Shown here: positions 36,666 through 48,299 of the stretch, piece by piece
How positions within the stretch are numbered: the stretch's first letter is position 1
How the letters are laid out: each line of letters opens with the position of its first letter
NCBI RefSeq assembly: GCF_000715075.1
Contig: NC_134103.1
Location: forward strand, 55,048,730-55,112,729
DNA length: 64,000 nt
Direction of reading: 5' to 3'
Source of the DNA: Nicotiana tabacum
Taxonomy: Eukaryota > Streptophyta > Magnoliopsida > Solanales > Solanaceae
The notes under the pieces: model-generated
Databases searched by the model: none
What the model was told of the DNA's origin: nothing
Seen by the model: the letters and a program-made list of their open reading frames with translations, nothing else
Program-made: the position numbers and the translations under genes

Positions 36666-37357
36666 CAGTAGGTAGGAGCCCCAATATTTCCTTATGACCA
36701 AATTTGATCCATTAACCATCCAAAACTCACCCGAGGCCCCCGAGACCTCAACCAACTATATTAACAAGTCCCATAATATAATACGGACCTACTCGAGGCC
36801 TCAAATCATACTAACAACCTCAAAAATACGAACTACACACGGATTCAAGCCTAATAAATTTCCATATTTCAAAAATCTACAAACGACGCCGAAACCTATC
36901 AAATCACGTCCGATTGACCTCAAATTTTGCACACAAGTCACATTTCACACGACAAACCTATTCAAATTTCCAAAATTGGATTCCGACCCCGATATCAAAA
37001 AGTCAAACCCCCGGTCAAACATCCCAAAAATTCAACTTTTGGCAATTCAAGCCAAATTCCACTACGGACTTTCAAATAATTTTCCGGACATGCTCCCAAG
37101 TCCAAATTACCATACGGAGTTATTGGAATCATCAAAATTCGAATCCGAGGTCGTTTACACATAAGTCCGCATCCGGTCACTATTTTAACTTAAGCTTTAA
37201 ACCTTGGAACTAAATATTCCAATTTCTTCAAAAACCTCACTGGACCCGAACCAATTACCCCGGCAATTCACACAATAACTGTAAAGTACAATTTGAGAAG
37301 TAAATGGGGAAACGGGGTTGTAATACTCAAAACGACCGGCCGGGTCGTTACACTGAA

Positions 37358-38091
37358 ATAGTAACGACGAGCGACCAGACCACTATCCTAGATCATGTGT
37401 CATTTCTCCACACCCTTTATCCTTTCAAACTTCATAAATCAGCAGGACAAGAGGCCAACACGAGTGGACTACAAAATAATCCACTACAAGTGAAATAAAT
37501 CGAACTCACGGCTTCCGATTACCGTCTCGTGAGTTCTGACTATTAGGAAATTAATTTATCAACCTTCCTTGTGATTTAAAAAGCATAAATTCAGAAAGTA
37601 GGTGTTTTCTTAACCATGAAGTACCTGCCAAAACTCAAACTACAAAGAAAAAGAGAGGCGGTATAATGATACTTACGTCGTAGGGATCGTTCTAATATTA
37701 TCGCTTCTGGATTTCATGAAAGGGGTGTTAATTTGCTTGAAATTTCTTTGAACAGCCTTGGAGAGATTGCGAGTGTTTTTTTGTAAGTATTCTCTGTATA
37801 TTGACGATATATAAGGGTAAAGATCACTTATAAGCCCATCGTCTCAATACTCCAAGCAGATGGGTAAGCTACCTGCTTGGCAGCTTGAGCGGTGCAACTT
37901 TGGATGCTTGTATCTCTCTACTCCACATTGTATTGACCAATGGTTTGTAGCGTTGGCAAATAGACACATGGGGTTTTAATTCCATATAAATATCTTCATG
38001 TAACTCTCAATAGATTGAGAGAAAACTGCATCGCAACCTAGCCTATAAACCTGCAAGTTTCTCCGTAGTGCGGGGACGTGACTTGGTGACC
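37358..38091. repeat. Unassigned repeat segment, right of the solo LTR
   Basis: Parallels 40431-41161 closely (GACGAGCGACCAG, CTCACGGCTTCCGAT, CTTGGCAGCTTGAGCGGTGCAA, GACGTGACTTGG). Probably part of an LTR. No gene; the homology ends at GACTTGGTGA, where L4 sequence starts. Confidence 0.55.
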
Positions 38092-39349
38092 CTTTATGAG
38101 AGTACTAAGATTTAGTGCTATAACTATCTACCTATAGATGCTTTACCTCTTCATCTTTGGCATCTTTTCACATCATCAATAACCCTCACTGGCCTTACAG
38201 TTACCCTTATGTACCAGAGATAACTGAATTCCTTATGCACAAGGGTGGCACCTAGTGTATCTGGTACACTTAGTCCTTTAAGCTTAACTCTGCTCACAGT
38301 GCTTGCTTTAGGGAAGCGTCTTCCTGAATGAACTTTAAAGTTTATTCTTTTGTTGTCCATTCTATTATTGCCGGAATGCTATCTCTGAAATTATCATGAT
38401 GCCAACTATTATCAAATCTTCTGATCCCTAATTTATGTTCAGTTTATCTTGTTCACTAGCCCATACTGATTTTTGTTACTCCGGGGGTCTAACTTAGCCT
38501 TCTGGTGATCATCTTCAAGTCACCAACTCATTTCTCGAAATAAGGGTATGACTTTATGGCTTATACAGTTTTATTGTCTCAGGGCATGTCACCTGCTGTC
38601 TTTTCCTTCACATGACTATAGACTCTGTCATATTTTAATTTACCGTCATCACCCATTTATTACATCTTACTTATAAGCTTCATTTACTCTTTTCTTATTC
38701 TCTGACTAATATTTATGTCTATCACTTTATTCTAAAAACTTCAACAAAACATTCATTCACTTTTAGCTCCCCTTGCTTTATCTCGCTGGCTCTCTGGGTT
38801 GCCTAAAATTCTCCCTTTTCCTAGGGGCGGGCGTCATACTAAGGTAAATATTTATCCCTTTTAGGATTCCACTACATATCTTCTAAAATTTCTGAATATT
38901 CTAATATTCGTATCTGACTGTTGTGATCTAGAGTGCAGCATCTGGGTATCTCACAAGGAGTTCTATTACCACCTTTGCACTATCCTTCAGAAAAATTAGC
39001 TAATGATAACAATCCATCCACCATTTTGGGTTACTCTAATACCAGCTGGATCCTCATATCCTATCCTTCTCTTAACCTATATTTGTTAGCTCCCATAGTG
39101 CATAACTGAGATGGGTGTGGCTAATTATATATATCTCTGTTACTGTTGAAAGTAACTCAAAATACTTATATTTCTCTATCTGAATTGTAAATATTGATAA
39201 TCTTCACTAACTGGGTACCTCATACCCTTCGTCACCTTGCTTATTTTACTTGTTGAAACTTGTATCTACCTTTTGATTCTCTTATTAATTTTTACCATAT
39301 GGGTGGATAGATATTCATGCCTTAGGGCTCCTTATCAAGAAGCTTACAA
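38092..39349 (-). mobile_element. L4: internal region, partial
   Basis: L-family internal sequence (TTTACCTCTTCATCTTTGGC.. parallels L3 at 30280). At about 39349 it jumps from AAGAAGCTTACA directly into LTR sequence equivalent to 22893, deleting the primer site and the LTR end. Non-coding. Confidence 0.68.
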
Positions 39350-40317
39350 TTCCTAAACATACTAACCAAATAGGCAACTTCGGAGCAAGTGGAGTGCACC
39401 AACACCTTCCGCTGAGCTGATAGCCTACTAGGAGGACTGCCAGCCTATCTATCGGGACCTGCGGGCATGAAGCGCAGAATCCACAGGTTAAAGGGACGTC
39501 AGTACAAATAAATTACCGAGTATGTAAGGCATGAAAGAAACACGGAGTAAAGTACTCAACCTGTAAGTCTGAATAGCTCTATGAATAATGAAACATTTTT
39601 AATGTCATGCATGTGCGTATAAATGTCATATGATTCATAGGTATATGCGTACATAACATCATCAAGCCTGTGAGGGCATCCCAACATATCATCTCGGCCT
39701 CTGTGAGCAAAATCATCAATGTATACCAACTTATCAGGTGGTGGTGCGTATATAATACGGTAACCTTTCCCCATACCCCATATAGATATAATATACGCGT
39801 ATATAATACCATCTGGTCATGGGTCGATGTACATGTATAAATGAATGCAATGCATAAGAATAAAGTCAATAAGATCTCCAGGCATGTCATATGATCAATA
39901 TGCCTTCGGTTAATATGATGAAATAAACATTATCAACTTACGTATTTTCTGAGACCCATGAACAGACGATATAATAATATGACACCTGGGGAATCAAGAA
40001 CATTGTCACCCCTAGTACTTATAAGAATATAGTCATTTGTGAAAGTTGTGCGTTTGCTCGTTTCGTTTGTATCATATGGATCATGCCAAAAGGAAAGAAA
40101 GGGTAGCCTTAACATACCTTATAGAAATATGTCCAGTAACAATGCTAAACTCAGCTCACTGCACCTTAATATACAACAATGATAGTGAAACTATTATCAA
40201 GCTACAAATGACTCTCTCATTTATATAACGAAAGTAAATTAATCTTCAACAAAATGGGCAGTATTTCCCCTGATTTTACTGCTTCCTCAAGCCTACTATA
40301 GGCAAGACAATAACACA
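39350..40317 (-). repeat. L4 LTR, lacking its end
   Basis: Continues as LTR, with the hairpin box (39457-39515) and TTAACATACCTT near 40109-40120. The part beyond differs from L1, L3 and L5 and is closer to L2. No gene; short frames only. Confidence 0.62.
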
Positions 40318-41161
40318 ATACAATCAGTAACTCAAAAATAACCTAACTACAATTCGGGACCTTTAATACAACAAAAAGCGCAAATATACCATAACACACT
40401 CAATCAACAAGTTATCAATTAGCCTGAAATTGCAACGACGAGCGACCAGCCCACTTTCCTAGCCCATGTGGCGTTTCTACACACCCTTTATCCTTTCAAA
40501 CTCCATAAATCAGCAGCACAAGAGGCCAACATGTGTGGACTACAAAACAGTCCACTACAAGTGGAATAAATCGAACTCACGGCTTCCGATCACCATCCCG
40601 TGAGTTTTAACGATTAGGAAATGAATTTATCAACCTTTCTTGAGATTTAAAAAGCTTAAATAAAGAAAGTAGCTATTTTCCTAACCATGAAGTACCTTCC
40701 AATAATCAAACTACAAAGAAAAAGATAGGTGGTATAATGATACTTACGTTAGAGGGATCGTTCTACTGTTATCGCTTCTTCATTTCATGAAAGGGGTGTT
40801 GATCTGGCTTGGAATTTCATGGAACAGCCTTGGAGTGCTTGAGATTGTTTTGGTGTAAGTATTTTCTGTATATTGACGAGATATAAGGGAAAATATCAAT
40901 TATAAGCTAACCGCCTCAATTCTCCAAGCAAGTGGGTAAGCTGCCTGCTTGGCAGCTTGAGCGGTGCAAGCGCGGATGCCTGTATCTCTCTACTCTAAAA
41001 TCTTTTTGGCAAACGGTTTGAAGCGTTGGAAACTAGACACATGGGGCTTTAATTCCATATAAAGATCTCCCTGTAACTCTCAATAGATTGCGAGAAGACT
41101 GCCTCGCAACCTGACCTATAAACCTGCCAGTTTCTCCGAAGTGTGGCGACGTGACTTGGCG
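40318..41161. repeat. Uninterrupted paralogue of 33855-38091
   Basis: Same segment as 33855-33960 plus 37358-38091 but without the solo LTR. The site AGCCTGAAATTGCAACGACG (40421-40440) is the empty target. It may be the rest of the L4 LTR, though its boundaries are unclear. The sequence switches to Tekay LTR remnants after GACTTGGCGAG. Confidence 0.6.
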
Positions 41162-41350
41162 AGTTGGGGAGTTGAAGAAAAATTTTGGAAGTACGGGGCA
41201 TTTCTGTAGTTGCAAAATTGATCTGCGGACCACATATCTTCCACAGACTGAACCACAAATTTAGGCAAAACTTTTCAACCATTATGCATTCCATTATGCG
41301 ACCGCATAATCATTTTGTGGGCCACACAACTCATCGCAGATCGAACACAT
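41162..41350 (+). repeat. T3: 5' LTR remnant
   Basis: Short pieces of Tekay-type LTR (GTTGAAGAAAAATTTTGGAAGTA, then ATTATGCGACCGCATAATCA at 41294-41313) joined directly to integrase codons at 41351. The first piece also resembles 42953-43050, the start of the T3 3' LTR. Confidence 0.55.
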
Positions 41351-42516
41351 ATGAAGAGGAATGTAGCAGACTTTGTGGCAAGATGTCCAAATTGTCAGCA
41401 AGTGAAGGCCGAGCGCCAAAGGCTCGGTAGGTTGGCACAAAACATAGGAATTTCAATGTGGAAGTGGGAGATGATCAACTTGGACTTTGTAGTGGGACTA
41501 CCTCGCACGCCTCGCAAGTTTGACTTGATTTGGGTGATTGTGGACCGACTCACGAAATCAGCACACTTCATACCTGTTAAGGCTACCAACACAGCATAAC
41601 AGTATGCTCAATTATATATCAAGGAAATAGTTAGGTTGCATGGCACTCTAGATTCTATTAACTCAAATCGAGGGGTACAATTCACAACTAATATTTGGAA
41701 GAAATTTCAGCAAGGTTTGGGTACTCAGGTGAATCTTAGTACAACCTTTCACCCGCAGACTGATGGGCAAGCTGAGTGGACTATTTAGACGCTTAAGGAT
41801 ATGGTGCACACTTGTGTTCTTGACTTTAAGGGTAGCTGGGATGATCATTTGCCTCTCATAGAGTTTGCCTACAACAACAGTTATCATGCTAGCTTAAGAT
41901 GGCACCGTTAGAGGCTTTATACGGAAAGAGATGTAAATCTCCCATTGGGCGGTTCGAGATTAGGGAAGGGGATTTGATTGGGCCAGACGTCGTGCATCAG
42001 GCTATGGAAAAGGTTAATATCATTACAGAACGGTTGAAAACTGCTTAAAGTCGTCAGAAGTCCTATTCATATGTTCATCAAAGGGTTTTGGAGTTCAAAG
42101 AAGATGATTGGGTATTCTTGGAGGTTTCCCCTATGAAGGGTATAATGCGGTTCGGTAAGAAAGGGAAATTGAGTCCGAGCTATGTTGGACCGTACAGAAT
42201 CATTCAAAGGATTTGTCAGGTTGCTTACAGGCTAGAACTACCTCTAGTGATGTCTTTAGTGCACCCGTTGTTTCATGTATTCATGTTCAAGAAGGTGGTT
42301 GGAGATCCGTCGCTTATTGTTCCGGTTGAGACTATTGAGGTTAATGAAGAATTGACTTATGAAGAAATTCCAGTTGCCATTCTTTATAGGGAAGTCCGTA
42401 AGTTGAGAAATAAAGAAATTACCTCCGTGAAAGTACTATGGCAGAACCAACAAGTTGAAGAGGCACCTGGGAGGCCAAGAAGAAATGAAGAAGAAATACC
42501 CTCTTTGTTTGAATAA
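41351..42516 (+). pseudogene. T3 integrase and chromodomain pseudogene
   Basis: Opens in the zinc-binding domain (MKRNVADFVARCPNCQQVK) and continues with NLDFVVGLPRTPRKFD. A TAA at about 41597 interrupts it. The second catalytic motif reads INSNRGVQFT where the other copies have IISDRG, so the catalytic Asp is Asn. A stop lies in the segment after QAEWTI, and the frame is lost near 41895. From 42088 a 142-residue frame holds EFKEDDWVFLEVSPMKG up to a damaged chromodomain (DREV-like YREVRKLRNKEI, VKVLWQNQQVEEA). Gag, protease, RT and RNase H are absent. Confidence 0.87.
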
Positions 42517-42889
42517 CCACGTATTTATAAAGTTGTGTTCTATAAAAATGCTAAGAGATTACCTTCTATGAATTATGTATCATTTGTACAGTTGATGTTA
42601 AGGGTATTCCTTTTTGATGATATACTGCTCGTAAGGCCAATGTTGCCATTGTTTTTATGTTATGATGCGTAATTGGTTCATGTATATGTTGTTAGGGTTG
42701 GTTTATGGGATTCTCTGACAGGTGGATAGTCCCAATTACAGGGGGAACGCTGGCGAACATTTTGGAAATTTGTGGAGTTAGTAAAAAGTTTGGAATTATT
42801 GGTGTGCATTATAGTAACAGAGTCACATTGGTTTCTAATGGCGGATTTTGGCCCTCATTCGAGGACGAATGATCTTAAGCGGGGGAGGA
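42517..42889 (+). other. T3 3' non-coding region and polypurine tract
   Basis: Parallel to 11475-11813. CATTCGAGGACGAATG (42856-42871) and the tract AAGCGGGGGAGGA (42877-42889) precede an LTR-like TGATTGTATAG. Confidence 0.78.
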
Positions 42890-43077
42890 TGATTGTATAG
42901 ATTCTTCGTGGCGAGCAAGCTCATCGCGGCTCAAACTTTTTTGGTTGAACAACGCGTTGGGAGTTGAATAAATTTTTTGGAAGTATAAGGCATTTTTGTG
43001 GTCCATACTACTATTGCAGAGCTGATCTGCGCACCGCATATCTGGCACAGACTAAAGCAGAAATTGGGCAAAAACAC
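42890..43077 (+). repeat. T3 3' LTR fragment
   Basis: Diverged Tekay LTR start (GGTTGAACAACGCG, GGAAGTATAAGGC) that runs only about 190 bp and then joins integrase sequence. Confidence 0.55.
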
Positions 43078-43196
43078 TTGAGGATATGTCCTTGATATTA
43101 AAAGTAATTGGAATGATCACATACTATTCATTGAGTTTGCTCATAATAACAACTACCATTCTAGTATCAAGATGGCACCGTGCGAGACTCTGCATG
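43078..43196 (+). pseudogene. Integrase fragment after the T3 LTR
   Basis: CTTGAGGATATG, CATTGAGTTTGCTCATAATAAC and CATTCTAGTATCAAGATGGC match the integrase core around 10748-10870, with deletions. It is cut by the T4 LTR at 43197. An LTR followed by internal sequence again hints at tandem Tekay units. Confidence 0.65.
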
Positions 43197-45593
43197 TGTC
43201 ACGCCCCAAACTCGGGGAGTGCGACCGGCGCTCAACCGAGTGAACCCGGTCGAGCAAGCCTATTAGATTTTTTTCTACCCAAACTCATCCATGGATAAAG
43301 AGGAGATGCACTCCATTAATCAAACACTGAAAAGAGATCATGTAGACAATACCAAATTCATTACCATTAATTACTTCATTTAATAAGTCTCAAAACACAC
43401 ACACCCACCTTCATGGTTTCAAGTGGAACAAGTGATTCAATCACAACACAAATTGTTTAACATTCCCAATACCCATATACAACCCATACTAAGTCTATGG
43501 AGCCTCTAAAGATACCAAAGAGTACAATGATAGTACCGGCAATAAGGCTCCGACTATACCTCAAAACACGATAACACATACGAAACAAAAGATGAACAAT
43601 CCCGAAATGAGATGGGGCTCACCAAGTTAGCTGGGAAGAATGAGCACCGCTATCACCGGATAATATCCTCCTCTGTGGAACTACCTGCATCCATTAAAGA
43701 TGCAACGCCCCGGAAAAAAGGGACGTTAGTACTTGTCGAATAGTACTAGCATGAAAACCAAAATATCTATTCAAGAACTTGAAAATACAACATGAATATG
43801 ATGAATTATGGTAACAATCATAGGGCTCTGATAGCCATAAAAGTTAAAAGATTTGTTAAGAACTTTCGATAACATTTATAAATTTCCAGTCGAGGATTCT
43901 CTACAACTACCTTTACACAGAGTGGCTTTGCCGCCTCACGCCAATACATGCGGGTGGAGGTGCAATCACAGTATCAGAACTTTACACAAAGTGGCCTCGT
44001 CGCCTCACCCCAATGTACGCGGGTGGAGGTGTATTCCACAATACCAAAACTCTACACAAAGCGGCCTTGCCGCCTCATCCCAATATATATGGGTGGAGGT
44101 GTATTCCACAATACCAAGACCCTACACAAAGCAGCCTTGCCGCCTCACCCCAATATATGTGGGTGCAGGTGTAATTCCAATCACAATCTCTACACAATTT
44201 AACATCATAGTTTTCATTTGAAACACGACTTGAAGTTATAATATTTAGATATTCAATCCATGCTTTGAACACGACAGTAACACAACACAACAATAACTTT
44301 TGGAACACGGACGGAACATATACCTCTTGTCACAAAGCTTATTCGGAATAATCGAATCGTGGTGAACAACTTGAAACATACAAGAATAGTGTGGGGTTCA
44401 ATTTTTAAGAGAAGAGTTTAGCCAACATACCACAAATTCATCCCTTAATGATGCTACAATGATCCACTACACTAAGCAATTTCAAGCTACAATAACAACA
44501 TCCAATGAGACCAATATTAGTAACAAATTCCATAATTTAGGCCATTTAGGCCTTTTATCAAACACCTAGTAGGCATGAATCTCTACACCTCTTAACCATA
44601 GAATTAGTTCATCCAACTACTATCATTTACCAATAATTTATCCCACCATCATTCTTAAACAATTCATAACTTCCAACATCACATACATGACCATCCATCC
44701 ACACCCAACCAATAAAATTCCATCAAATAATCACCTTTCAATCTCTACAATGGTTATGTATTTAAATTGGAAACTTATGGCTTCCAATCACTATACCATA
44801 AGTTCAAATACCTAATTCATACTCATATTCCCATAATATATCCGCATGTAAGTCTAAGGGTGTAGGATTACCTTTTGGATGAAATCTTGCAAAACCCTCC
44901 TTTGAGTTCTTGAAGAAATTTCTTGAAAATCTATGTATTTTATGGAGGATTGAGTTAGTTTTAGGGTGGAATTGATGGAATGAAACCCCAAATTAGTAGG
45001 GATTACTCACCTTGTGTATGGGGGAGTTGGAAGTCTTGAGAGAGTGGAGGAAAACCAAAAAGTTCGGCCAAGAGAAATGGGAAAAAATGAACCCCTAAAT
45101 AAGTATATAATATTTCGGGCGCCACATGTGGCATGGGGCGCTGCCTGTGTCGCTGGTTCCAATACATCAAGATTCCCGGCGCTAGGGATAGTGCCCCACA
45201 CTACCTTGGGCACTGGCAATGGGAAATCGTTTCTATTTTTCCCGGAAATAGGCATAACTCACTCATACGATGTCCGGATTTCGACGATTATTTTTGCTAT
45301 GGCTCTGTAATTTCCATATGGATCTAATGCTTTAATCAAAACTGAATTTGGAGCTCATTTGCTTAATGTGATACCACTTATACTCGAAGAAACGACGTTA
45401 AAACATCTTAGAAATATCCAAATTAAATTGCGGGCATACGCCCGAGTCCAAAATCACGTTCCAGACCTAACAGAATCATCAAAACTCCGTTCCGAGGTCG
45501 AATACAAAAACTCAAACTTGGTCATAATACATCATATGAAGTATTATGACAAATCAAGCATAAATGTTCAAAATAACAAATCGGGTCGTTACA
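43197..45593 (-). repeat. T4 3' LTR (2.4 kb)
   Basis: In element orientation it starts TGTAACGACCCG at 45593 and ends GGGGCGTGACA at 43197. It contains the hairpin box (43683-43732) and the minisatellite (43915-44175). Its opening is like the solo LTR at 37352, while its minisatellite is like T1, tying these LTR groups together. Frames at 43853-44221 and 45007-45310 are repeat-derived or unsupported. The target duplication partner lies outside the window. Confidence 0.85.
43915..44175. repeat. Minisatellite in the T4 LTR
   Basis: About four units of CCGCCTCACCCCAATATATG plus GGGTGGAGGTGTATTCCACA-type sequence, in opposite orientation to the T1 array, with fewer copies (T1 has seven). Confidence 0.82.
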
Positions 45594-45787
45594 TTCTCCC
45601 CCACTTAATATCATTTATCTTCGAATGAGGGTTAGAACCCGTCATTAGCAACCAATATGGCCCAAATGCGAATTCACACACACGAGCTATTTCAAAATTT
45701 GGTTAACTCCGTAAATTTTCAAAAATTTTGCCAGAGTCTCCCATATGAATGGGCATATCCACCTGTCAGAGAATCCCAGAAACCAAT
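45594..45787 (-). other. T4 polypurine tract and 3' non-coding region (left part)
   Basis: TTCTCCCCCACTT (45594-45606) is the reverse complement of the purine tract. TCATTTATCTTCGAATGAGG (45610-45629) is the hairpin box with one arm mutated. The remainder is non-coding and is cut at the L5 insertion, with CCAAT at 45783-45787. Confidence 0.82.
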
Positions 45788-47557
45788 TGTTACAACCTTT
45801 TTTTGGTACGTGAAATTACACCATAAATAAATTGATGAAAGCTCGAAAATGAAATGTTACATCCAGTATTTTTGTACGTTAAAGTTTCGTCGTAAGTTAA
45901 TCGACGTAAGCTCGGGAATGCGATTATTTTGGGATTATAAGTATTATGTTATTTCAAATAAGGGATAAGTAAATTCGTGAAGGTGAGAGGGTAAAAAAAT
46001 TGAAGAAAATGAGTTTCGTTGAAATTTGACAATTTGGAATAAAATACGGTCCGAGCTATAATACCCGGTATTTATGGACTAGTGCCATACAAGGTACCAC
46101 ATGACCATAATAGTAAGGTGTACAAAGTATGTTAAAAGTGAGTAGTATTTTAAGTAATTTGAGATAATTCTTAATTATGTGAATAATTGGGTAATTATTG
46201 GATTAGTGGAGAATTAACTAGTTAATTAAGAAAATGAGTGGATAAGCTTAAGAATCCCCAACGTGGCAGCAACATATGATCATTTAAGTGACTCTTAAGC
46301 CACATTGAAAGGTGGCAAAATTGGAGGAATTATTGTTGGCCAAGTCATGCATAAGTGGGGCCCACAACCCACAAAATTATAAGAGATATTCCTAAGTTAG
46401 TAAGTGAGATGTTGATGTCTCTATATCGTGAGAGATGAAGGTTTCAACAAATTAAAACAAAGAGTTTGCATCTTAATAACGTAATGTTCTTGAAACAAAA
46501 TTCAAAACAAGATCTCTTAGCATCTTAGCAACGTGAGGTGTTAGAATTTTAAAGGAGTACAGTGCAATCTTTCTCAAGAATATCATACGGATTCTTCCCT
46601 ACTCCGATCTTGCTGATTATATGTTGTCGCAATTGACGTGTATTAGAGGGATTGTCTAGAGAACCGGCTCAGGTATGTTAAGGCTAAGCCCTTCTTTCAT
46701 TTTGGCATGATCTCGTAATTACATGTGTTTGATAACGAGGCATAAAGAGAAGTTCATACTCCCGAATTTATATACATTATGCTAGTCTCATAAATTACAG
46801 TATTCTCCTTATCGGGACTTCATATTTAATTGAGTATTGTTTTCTTCTAGTCAAGAGAGCAGCAAGCCTATATGTACAGTATTACAGTATTTTCATTACC
46901 ATCGAGCTATAATCGATGGGCAGGCCTCTATTGGAAAACCTCTGATCAGATGGTAAGTTATACACCGAGCCTATTGTGGTTGAGCGCCTATGAGCGAGCC
47001 TACTATGGCAGAGCAGTTATATATATCGAGCCTTATAAGGTCGGATAGCTATTTTACTTACTATATTGAGAGAGTTGAGTCAATATCAGCAGGTGACCAT
47101 ATCTTCATATTATCTTCGACTCCTAATTACTTTCAGTTATTATATTATCAGTTCAGTTTCAGCTTTTAGTATATGGCCTTACATACTCGTTACATTATTT
47201 CGTACTGACGTCCATTTTTCTGGGGGCGCTGCATTTCACACGTGCAGGTTCAGACAGACAGATGGGTAGACCTCCACATTAGGTGTTTCCCGAGTTCAGC
47301 TTGATCGGTAAGCTCCATTCCCTTCAGAGTTGTCGGGCCTAGAGCTTTATGTACATCTTGTGTATATATGTATATATGATATGAGTAGGTCGGGGACCTA
47401 TTCTGATCACAGTATATCCATCAATAGAGGCTTGTAGACATATCCTGTCAGTTAGTATAGTATTTTGGGCTTGTAGGCCTTTTATGTATATTCTGTTGGT
47501 TTGCCAGCTGTAGTAGTTATGACGGCCTTGTCGGCCCAGCATTATATTGATATTTAG
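45788..47557 (+). repeat. L5 left LTR, part before C1
   Basis: TGTTACAACC start, AGGTATGTTAAGGC near 46673-46686, hairpin box at 47202-47249. C1 enters at 47558 after TTTAG (47553-47557). The right LTR shows the same place intact (GATGTTTAGTCAGCATCC around 60672). No gene. Confidence 0.88.
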
Positions 47558-48052
47558 TGATAACGACAAGGTCGGGAATCCAAACTAGAGTAAGAATTTA
47601 AAAAGTAAATGCGGAAGCAATAACAATAAGGAATTGAGCAACTAGAACTAAAGAGCAGAAAATAAAGGATATGGGAAGATTCAAGGAAAGAATTCCAAGA
47701 ACTTCCAAGAACGCAAGTTCTATAGACTTGACAAGATCAAAGCAACAACGTCTTGATTTATTGAAGAAATCAAACGCCTTTACTTAAAAGCAAATCAAAA
47801 CAATAGATTCGGATCTTGACCGCTTTACGAATAACTTGAGACAACAATTAATAACTAGTATTAATCGCCTTCTAAGAATACCACAAAGGAATCAAAGATA
47901 TCACAATAGAGAAGTAATCTTACTACCTTGAACTATGAACTAGTAAAGGTTGAAAGATAAATCTTAAAGCACAAGTAACAAAGGTTCAAAAGAACTCTCA
48001 AAGTATGATATACTTAATCAATAATGAAGTGTCTCAATGAATGAGAAGAACT

Positions 48053-48065
48053 CCTTATTTATAGG
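48053..48065 (-). promoter_or_regulatory. TATA box in the C1 3' LTR
   Basis: CCTTATTTATAGG on plus is CCTATAAATAAGG on minus. The same sequence lies in the 5' LTR at 54175-54187, where it would drive the element. Confidence 0.65.
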
Positions 48066-48078
48066 AGTACTAAGGCAC

Positions 48079-48183
48079 AAAAAGTCCTTAAAATTAGGTA
48101 GGGTGGTTGCTAAGGTATAAAAAGTCATTACAATTAGGTAGGGTGATTGCTAAGGAGTAAGAAAAGTCATTACAATTAGGTGG
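48079..48183 (-). repeat. Three about 40-bp tandem repeats next to the C1 TATA box
   Basis: Units of the form AAAAGTCATTACAATTAGGT with GGGTGATTGCTAAGG between them occur two and a half times directly upstream, in element sense, of the TATA box. A matching set is at about 54200-54305. The position fits promoter enhancer repeats; function is inferred. Confidence 0.65.
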
Positions 48184-48299
48184 GGGGCGGCCAAATCCCT
48201 TTGGGGCAGATTTGGACCTTAAAACTACTAGTTTGGGCCATTGATTTGGACTCCAATTGGGCTCCCTTTGAAACACCCCCTTTTGGACCTCTTTTAAGC

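Larger units (their letters stand above)
33966..37352 (-). repeat. Solo LTR with CTGAA target duplication (3.39 kb)
   Basis: The left edge reads TGTCACGACCC and the right edge GGGTCGTTACA, so in the likely minus orientation it runs TGTAACGACCCGG to GGGTCGTGACA. CTGAA flanks both sides (33961-33965 and 37353-37357). The paralogous locus at 40421-40450 has a single CTGAA and no insert. It includes a hairpin-like CCTGCACGCAATGTGCAG (34304-34321), a 30-bp tandem array and a GC-rich CGCATCTGCG block. No internal region or primer site is attached. Reading frames of 80-156 residues here are low-complexity or repeat-derived. Confidence 0.85.

Noticed and set aside
36168..36697. Frames on both strands of 60-146 residues in the GC-rich block
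   Set aside because: They overlap each other in several frames, are rich in Cys/His/Arg from the CGCATCTGCG words and lie in a solo LTR.
45007..45310. Overlapping frames on both strands of about 80-98 residues in the T4 LTR
   Set aside because: They lie fully inside the LTR, on both strands and in several frames, with no motif.
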